Origin: Candidatus Rifleibacteriota bacterium
GTDB lineage: Bacteria > Riflebacteria > Ozemobacteria > Ozemobacterales > Ozemobacteraceae
Length of the DNA stretch: 17,863 nt
NCBI GenBank assembly: GCA_029560455.1
Contig: JAKQKW010000281.1
Location: 1 to 17,863 of the forward strand
Reading direction: 5' to 3'
In this document: positions 13,638 through 17,863 of the stretch, piece after piece
Numbering within the stretch: position 1 is the first letter of the stretch
How the letters are laid out: the number at the start of each line of letters is the position of its first letter
Notes under the pieces: model-generated
What the model was told of the DNA's origin: nothing
Seen by the model: the letters and a program-made list of their open reading frames with translations, nothing else
Databases searched by the model: none
Program-made: the position numbers and the translations under genes

Positions 13638-15614
13638 TCAGATGTCCTTGATGTAGTTTTCCCCTTCAGGGTTTTTATTGTTAGCGCTTTTGGTCTCTTT
13701 TTTGTCGGCTTCGCCAGCCTTTTCGATGGCCTCGATAACATTGAGAAGCGGTTTTACGGCGGGCAGTGGCGGCAATTCGCGACCTTCTATAAGTTCTTTG
13801 AATTCCTCGGCGCTGATGGTTTCGCGTTCGAGCAGGGTTTTTGAACACTTGTCGAGCAGGGTCCGGTTGCTGGTAAGTATTTCGTTAGCCTTTTTCAGAG
13901 CGGTTTCTATCAGTTTTCTGATTTCGGTGTCGACTTTGCGGGCGGTTTCATCGGAAAGATCGTTGCGGGTGTTGAAATCGCGGCCGAGGAAAACAGTCTG
14001 GTTGTCGTCGCCGAGGTGCAGTGGGCCGATTTCATCGCTCATGCCCAGTTCGCAGACCATTTTGCGGGCAATTTTGGTGGCGCGTTCTATATCATTTTTG
14101 GCGCCGGAAGTCAGCTCGTTGAAAACGATCATTTCTGCAACACGGCCACCCAGCAGAATACAGATCTGATTCTGCAGGTGCGAGCGCGAAACGGTCAGGC
14201 GGTCTTCGACCGGCAGCTGCATGGTCAGGCCCAGCGCCATGCCGCGCGGAATGATGGTTATCTTGTGAACCGGATCAGCTCCCGGCAGAAAAGCTGCGAC
14301 AAGAGCGTGTCCCATTTCGTGGAAAGCGGTATTCTCTTTTTCTTTTTCAGAGATGATGCGGCTTTTGCGTTCAGAGCCGGCGATGACCTTGTCGATAGAT
14401 GCTTCAAAATCAGCCATGACCACGATTTTTCGGCCGTGTCTGGCGGCGAGAATTGCGGCTTCGTTCGTCAGGTTGGCGAGGTCGGCACCGACAAAGCCTG
14501 GTGTGCGGCGGGCCAGTACCGAAAGGTTGACGTCATCGGCGATCGGTTTGTCTCTGACGTGGATCTGCAGAATTTCTTCGCGGCCTCTGATATCGGGCTG
14601 ATCGACAACGATGCGGCGGTCGAAACGACCGGGTCGCAGCAGGGCCGGGTCGAGAACATCGGGTCGGTTGGTGGCGGCTACAAGAATGATACCTTTGGTA
14701 TTGTCGAAGCCGTCCATTTCGACGAGAAGCTGGTTAAGGGTCTGTTCGCGTTCGTCATGGCCACCGCCGAGACCGGCGCCGCGCTGGCGGCCGACTGCGT
14801 CGATTTCATCCATGAAGATGATGCAGGGGGCATTTTTGCGGGCCTGTTCGAAAAGGTCGCGGACGCGTGAGGCGCCGACGCCGACGAACATTTCGACAAA
14901 TTCAGAGCCGCTGATGTTGAAGAAAGGCACATTCGCTTCACCGGCTACCGCTCTTGCAAGCAGGGTTTTACCAGTGCCCGGGGGGCCGAAAAGTAGAACG
15001 CCGCGCGGAATTTTCGCGCCGAGGTCGGTGAATTTGCGCGGGTCGCGCAGAAATTCGACAACTTCAAGAAGGTCTTCTTTGGCTTCTGAAACGCCGGCCA
15101 CATCTTTGAAAAGAACGCGCTTTTCGGTCGGGTCGACCATGCGGGCGCGGCTTTTTCCGAAACTGAGGGCCTTGGCGCCACCACCCTGCATCTTCTGCAG
15201 GATATAAAGCCAGGCGCCGATCAGTAGAATGAATGGAAACCAGTTGATCAGCAGATTCAGCCACCACGACATCTGTGCCGGCGGTTCGGCTTCGACAATA
15301 ACGCCGCTTTTTCTGATGATTTCCATCAGGCCCGGGTCATCGGGAGTGACGGTCAGAAAATGTGAAGTCGGAGCTTCGCTGCTCGAGCCAAGGGTTACCT
15401 GCTTCTGAATGCGGCCGGTGATTTCGCGTTCATTGATTTTGATGCGCAGAATCTTACGCCCAGGGTCTTCTCCCTGCAGGATGCTGAGAAATTCAGAATA
15501 GTTCAGACGATCTACCTTGCGGGTGCTGGTGACATTGGTGAATGCCGTCAGCAGCAGGATCAACAGCAGGGCATATAGTGCCACAGTTTTCATTTTTGTA
15601 GGTTGTTCTTTCAT
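13638..15614 (-). CDS. ftsH: ATP-dependent zinc metalloprotease FtsH
   Basis: 658 residues. FtsH is the inner-membrane AAA+ protease that extracts and degrades membrane proteins and some soluble regulators as a hexamer. Transmembrane helix 1 is at about 9-28 and helix 2 at about 117-139, with a periplasmic domain between. The AAA+ module has [16 protein letters not shown] (167-182), Walker A GPPGTGKT (210-217), the pore loop MFVGVG (242-247), Walker [10 protein letters not shown] (264-272) and the second region of homology [20 protein letters not shown] (314-333, Arg327 and Arg330). The protease part has the zinc site HEMGH (432-436; Met where most have Ala) with third ligand Asp508 in [12 protein letters not shown]. 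The C-terminal ~40 residues are a low-complexity Lys/Asn/Glu tail. The ATG at 15614 follows AGGA. It sits 127 nt after the HEAT-repeat gene with its own promoter candidate, and wecB follows 3 nt downstream. Confidence 0.97.
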   Translation of the reverse strand: MKEQPTKMKTVALYALLLILLLTAFTNVTSTRKVDRLNYSEFLSILQGEDPGRKILRIKINEREITGRIQKQVTLGSSSEAPTSHFLTVTPDDPGLMEIIRKSGVIVEAEPPAQMSWWLNLLINWFPFILLIGAWLYILQKMQGGGAKALSFGKSRARMVDPTEKRVLFKDVAGVSEAKEDLLEVVEFLRDPRKFTDLGAKIPRGVLLFGPPGTGKTLLARAVAGEANVPFFNISGSEFVEMFVGVGASRVRDLFEQARKNAPCIIFMDEIDAVGRQRGAGLGGGHDEREQTLNQLLVEMDGFDNTKGIILVAATNRPDVLDPALLRPGRFDRRIVVDQPDIRGREEILQIHVRDKPIADDVNLSVLARRTPGFVGADLANLTNEAAILAARHGRKIVVMADFEASIDKVIAGSERKSRIISEKEKENTAFHEMGHALVAAFLPGADPVHKITIIPRGMALGLTMQLPVEDRLTVSRSHLQNQICILLGGRVAEMIVFNELTSGAKNDIERATKIARKMVCELGMSDEIGPLHLGDDNQTVFLGRDFNTRNDLSDETARKVDTEIRKLIETALKKANEILTSNRTLLDKCSKTLLERETISAEEFKELIEGRELPPLPAVKPLLNVIEAIEKAGEADKKETKSANNKNPEGENYIKDI

Positions 15615-15642
15615 ATATTCCTGTGCCTGTAGTCAATTTTAG

Positions 15643-15671
15643 GTGATATTTTCAATAGTTTGCCATGTTAA
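15643..15671 (-). promoter_or_regulatory. Candidate ftsH promoter
   Basis: On the minus strand TTAACA (complement of 15666-15671, 5/6) is 17 bp from TATCAC (complement of 15643-15648, 4/6). This lies ~30 nt before the ftsH ATG. The -35 sits inside the inverted repeat at 15660-15682, which suggests control by a DNA-binding protein. Confidence 0.4.
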
Positions 15672-15682
15672 CACATTGGCAA
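15660..15682. promoter_or_regulatory. Inverted repeat TTGCCA-N11-TGGCAA upstream of ftsH, possible operator
   Basis: TTGCCA (15660-15665) and TGGCAA (15677-15682) are exact complements, and the 11-bp spacer contains GTTAAC. The arms flank the predicted -35 box of ftsH. It does not resemble the HrcA CIRCE element. No T tract follows, so it is not a terminator. Confidence 0.35.
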
Positions 15683-15741
15683 CCCCGAATCAATTAAGTG
15701 TGGCAGCTGCATCAGCAGCCGAATCTGCGCTGTTTTTCGCT

Positions 15742-16881
15742 TCAGTTTTGTCTGAAAAGTCGTTTTTGTTTGGTTTTTAGCCAGTTAATCCAGCCGGAGG
15801 TTTTTAAAACATGCTGCTCAAGCATGTCGAGCAACATCGATGCATACTTCCGACTCGATTCGCTGTGACCATTAAAGGCAAGAAGGCGGTTCAGGGCTGC
15901 GTCGCCCTGGCGCATAACCTTTTCGGCCACCATGGCGAACTCTTTATCGCTGCTGATTATTTCGAGCCAGTTCGGCAGGCAGTCGAGGTTGTCAATTTTG
16001 AACAGGGCTTCTCTCGCATTCTGCCTGATCTTCGGGTGTTCTTCCATGGCCATGACTGCCAGAAGCTCGATACGGCCCGGGATATTGACGTTGTCGAGCA
16101 CGAAAACAGCCGAGGCTTTCATCCAGGGGTTGCTGTCGCTGGCCATTTCCTTGAGAACGTCGAGCAGTTTGCTTTGATCGTCTTTGTTCCAGAGTGCTTT
16201 GATGACATTGGCCCTGACACGGTTGTCTTCATCTTTGAGCATCGGAAGCAGCAGTCTGGCTACGTCAGGCAGATCGAGCTTTTCGATTGCCTCGATAGCG
16301 TTGGCGCGCACCCGCGCGTCATCTTCATGCAGGGCGTGGGTAAGAAAACCGACGATATCGTCATCAGGCAGGGCAAGCCGGCTGACCGCCGTAACGATGC
16401 AGGCTTTAACTCTCGGGTTTGTGTCGGGGTGATAGAGATTGCGGATTGCGTAAAGATTGCTCGGATCGCCAATGCGCCCGAGGGTTTCGACAGCAAGGGC
16501 AACCAGTTCAGGGTTGGCATGGTTGAACAGGGCGATGATTCCGGAACTGGCTGACGCATCTTCGATGTCGCCGAGCGCCTTCAGACTGTTGTAGACAACA
16601 TCTTCGTCGCCTGAAGAAAGCTGTGCCGCCAGTTCGTCGATGTGTTGCGGTGTCTGTGGCATGTCAGGCATGAGCTTCCAGATGCGGATGCTCTCGCGCT
16701 CAATTGTACGCACCCACGAGGCACTGTTGTAGTCTGCATACGAGTCGAATTCGCGTTCTGCTTTTTTCAGCGCGGTAATGCGGTCAGAAGCCTCGACGGT
16801 GTATTCTATCTTGAACTTCTTGCGCGGGGTCGCCGACTCACTGTATGGAATAATAACCTTGTATGTTTTTGCCTGTGACAT
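15742..16881 (-). CDS. HEAT-repeat protein with an uncharacterised N-terminal domain
   Basis: 379 residues, cytoplasmic, no signal peptide. Residues ~5-70 are a separate alpha/beta domain (TYKVIIPYSES, FKIEYTVEASDRITALKKAEREF, ASWVRTIERESIRIWKL). It has the beta-beta-alpha-beta look of a small domain that packs a substrate strand, and I cannot name it. Residues ~80-350 are regular HEAT repeats of 30-35 residues: DEDVVYNSLKALGDI (92-106), NPELVALAVETLGRIGDP (123-140), NPRVKACIVTAVSRLA (155-170), DARVRANAIEAIEKL (188-202), DNRVRANVIKALWNKD (219-234), NPWMKASAVFVLDNVNI (251-267) and HPKIRQNAREALFKID (282-297). The last ~45 residues end in a basic tail (KTKQKRLFRQN). No ribosome site precedes the ATG. 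A candidate promoter lies so close that the message may be leaderless. Its role is unknown; it is a possible scaffold. Confidence 0.85.
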   Translation of the reverse strand: MSQAKTYKVIIPYSESATPRKKFKIEYTVEASDRITALKKAEREFDSYADYNSASWVRTIERESIRIWKLMPDMPQTPQHIDELAAQLSSGDEDVVYNSLKALGDIEDASASSGIIALFNHANPELVALAVETLGRIGDPSNLYAIRNLYHPDTNPRVKACIVTAVSRLALPDDDIVGFLTHALHEDDARVRANAIEAIEKLDLPDVARLLLPMLKDEDNRVRANVIKALWNKDDQSKLLDVLKEMASDSNPWMKASAVFVLDNVNIPGRIELLAVMAMEEHPKIRQNAREALFKIDNLDCLPNWLEIISSDKEFAMVAEKVMRQGDAALNRLLAFNGHSESSRKYASMLLDMLEQHVLKTSGWINWLKTKQKRLFRQN

Positions 16882-16889
16882 CGTTGTAC

Positions 16890-16918
16890 ATGTTAGCAGA
16901 AAATAAAACCCGACTCAA
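16890..16918 (-). promoter_or_regulatory. Candidate promoter of the HEAT-repeat gene, implying a near-leaderless message
   Basis: On the minus strand TTGAGT (complement of 16913-16918) is 17 bp from TAACAT (complement of 16890-16895), each 4/6 to consensus. The -10 box ends 8 nt before the ATG, so transcription would start about at the start codon. That agrees with the lack of a ribosome site. Confidence 0.3.
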
Positions 16919-16980
16919 TCAGCTTCATTTTTTCTTTCTGCCGCCAGATTTTGCCACATAGACGGTTATTTGTGTCAAAC

Positions 16981-17013
16981 ACACTATCTGAAAGGCTTCA
17001 GATAGTGTATAAT
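16981..17013 (+). promoter_or_regulatory. Promoter with a perfect 12-bp palindrome, likely operator of the zinc-ribbon gene
   Basis: ACACTATCTGAA (16981-16992) and TTCAGATAGTGT (16997-17008) are exact complements around AGGC. The right arm runs directly into a consensus -10 box TATAAT (17008-17013). There is no recognisable -35, because the palindrome occupies its place. A second small inverted repeat, TGTGT-CAAA... with arms at 16971-16975 and 16979-16983, adjoins it. This geometry suits an activator- or repressor-controlled promoter. No T tract follows, so it is not a terminator. The ribosome site GGAG (17036-17039) follows downstream. Confidence 0.65.
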
Positions 17014-17047
17014 GATAGAAACGTCAAGCGTATATGGAGTACTTTTC

Positions 17048-17332
17048 ATGCTACCCGAAGCAACAACTTTTATTTGCCGCAGCTGTGGTCTTGAAAAGAA
17101 TATGGTCAGCGAAAAACGCCGTTTTATGGTCGAAAAGGGCTATAACAGCAAGCCGATGTTCTGCGAGGCATGTATCAATGCCCGTCTTGACCAGATCTGG
17201 GAAACACCGGGCGAACGACGAATGGCGATCTGCAGTGACTGTGGCTGTGAGACAAAACTGACCTTTGTTCCGTGCAAAGATACTCCGGTTTATTGCCCGG
17301 CCTGTTTTAAAAAGCGCAACGCCAACGCCTGA
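17048..17332 (+). CDS. Small double zinc-ribbon (CxxC) protein
   Basis: 94 residues from the ATG at 17048, supported by GGAG 8 nt upstream. An earlier in-frame ATG lies at the -10 box and cannot be used. Four CxxC knuckles form two zinc sites. The first pairs C10xxC13 with C39xxC42. The second pairs C62xxC65 with C83xxC86 at 17-residue spacing and ends YCPACF, the layout of the small CxxC-x17-CxxC zinc-ribbon domain common in candidate-phylum bacteria. Two further cysteines are at 67 and 76. The region between is basic (SEKRRFMVEKGY). Such ribbons bind nucleic acid or protein; no specific role can be assigned. The promoter has a perfect palindrome. The stop lies 4 bp from the stop of the convergent low-complexity gene. 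Confidence 0.85.
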   Translation: MLPEATTFICRSCGLEKNMVSEKRRFMVEKGYNSKPMFCEACINARLDQIWETPGERRMAICSDCGCETKLTFVPCKDTPVYCPACFKKRNANA

Positions 17333-17336
17333 ACCG

Positions 17337-17863
17337 CTAGTTGCGCGTGACTGTGCCTGATGCTGTCTTGACCGCTGCAGGCAAAACCGCCGCACCAGTT
17401 GCTGTTGTGACCGTCGTACCGGTTGCTCCGGTGTTTGTTGTACCAGACGCCGGCATTGTGCCACTGGCCAGCGACAAAGAAGAACTGCCGGCAATGTTTT
17501 CTGCCGGCAGATCAGGGCTGGTGCCTGAAACGGACTCGGTCAGGCTGGCATTTTCTGTTTTTTCCTGCTCCTGCAGAAAAGGGTGGGTGAATGAGGTCGA
17601 AGCTGGTGGGTTTGCCAGAACTTCCTGGGCTTCACGGTCGAGCTCTTCAAGTTTCATGGCATTATGCCCGGCACCCGGCAGTTCCTCGCTGTAGACCGGG
17701 GCAGGTGCAGCCTCGGGTATTGCCGGTTGATGAGACGTTCCAGTGGCTTGACCGGCGTTTTTTCGTAGCTGAATTGAAAGTTGAAGCCCGGCGACTGCGG
17801 CGCGCCGAGATGATGACGCAGAACTGTCGGAGGGGTTCTCCCGGAAGGTATTCGCAGCCAGCG
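17337..17863 (-). CDS. C-terminal part of a low-complexity Ser/Thr/Ala/Pro-rich protein, 5' end outside the window
   Basis: The minus-strand frame is open from its TAG stop (17337-17339) to the window edge, so at least 175 residues are seen and the start lies beyond 17863. An internal ATG at 17657 is not a likely start, because coding continues upstream without a stop. The visible part is mostly disordered. It has a Ser/Arg/Ala patch, then Pro/Ala-rich sequence (QPAIPEAAPAPVYSEELPG), a short helix MKLEELDREAQEVL and finally a Ser/Thr/Gly/Ala tail (SGTTNTGATGTTVTTATGAA) ending KTASGTVTRN. No domain is recognised. Extracellular, envelope or flagellar hook-length-type proteins can look like this, but nothing here decides. 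The low-complexity sequence also opens the opposite strand, so coding by sequence alone is less certain than for its neighbours. Confidence 0.55.
   Translation of the reverse strand, partial: LAANTFRENPSDSSASSSRRAAVAGLQLSIQLRKNAGQATGTSHQPAIPEAAPAPVYSEELPGAGHNAMKLEELDREAQEVLANPPASTSFTHPFLQEQEKTENASLTESVSGTSPDLPAENIAGSSSLSLASGTMPASGTTNTGATGTTVTTATGAAVLPAAVKTASGTVTRN

Noticed and set aside
12846..13844. A 332-codon plus-strand ORF across wecB and ftsH
   Set aside because: It is the antisense of two strongly recognised genes.
17341..17694. A 117-codon plus-strand ORF opposite the low-complexity gene
   Set aside because: The minus frame is open to the window edge and contains a sensible helix (MKLEELDREAQEVL). 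The plus frame is Val/Pro/Ser noise from the complementary strand.

Overview
The window is ordinary bacterial chromosome, with mixed GC content near 50%, tight gene packing, clear Shine-Dalgarno sites and sigma70-like promoters. It carries no phage, transposase, CRISPR or plasmid genes. The gene set has a WecA/TagA-type envelope glycosyltransferase, WecB, FtsH, RqcH, an Rrf2 regulator, TolB-like periplasmic repeats and many HEAT/TPR proteins. This fits a diderm or deep-branching candidate-phylum bacterium (something like Riflebacteria is possible). That placement is inference from protein flavour only; no marker gene settles it.

Layout. Positions 1-903 (+): a secreted protein of unknown function, ending in a terminator shared with the convergent gene. 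Positions 949-2646 (-): a fusion of a degenerate WecA/MraY-like membrane domain to a GT26 (WecG/TagA/CpsF) glycosyltransferase. Positions 2647-3302: a sparse region with one probable two-helix membrane peptide. Positions 3303-4274 (+): an exported TolB-like propeller protein. Positions 4349-6061 (+): RqcH, whose 3' end overlaps that of an Rrf2 regulator (6042-6434, -). Positions 6565-11418 (+): a three-gene operon behind a near-consensus promoter, encoding a diverged DnaB-like ATPase, a 636-residue TPR protein and a HEAT-like protein. The genes overlap by 1 and 14 bases, and three stacked hairpin terminators follow. Positions 11610-12497: a gene-free stretch of about 890 bp, first AT-rich, then carrying a 145-bp palindromic MITE-like element, a second related palindrome and two more terminators. 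Positions 12498-16881 (-): wecB, ftsH and a HEAT-repeat gene; wecB starts with TTG 3 nt after the ftsH stop. Positions 17048-17332 (+): a small double zinc-ribbon protein behind a promoter with a perfect 12-bp palindrome. Positions 17337-17863 (-): the C-terminal part of a low-complexity protein that runs off the window.

Working together. WecB makes UDP-ManNAc, the type of donor many GT26 enzymes use, so the two distant minus-strand genes may serve one surface polysaccharide pathway. RqcH and FtsH are both protein quality-control factors (ribosome-stalled chains and membrane proteins). The best candidate for an undescribed system is the DnaB-like/TPR/HEAT operon. Its ATPase keeps the DnaB fold signature but has changed three catalytic positions, and it is fixed in one transcription unit with two large scaffold proteins. 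Its job cannot be read from the sequence.
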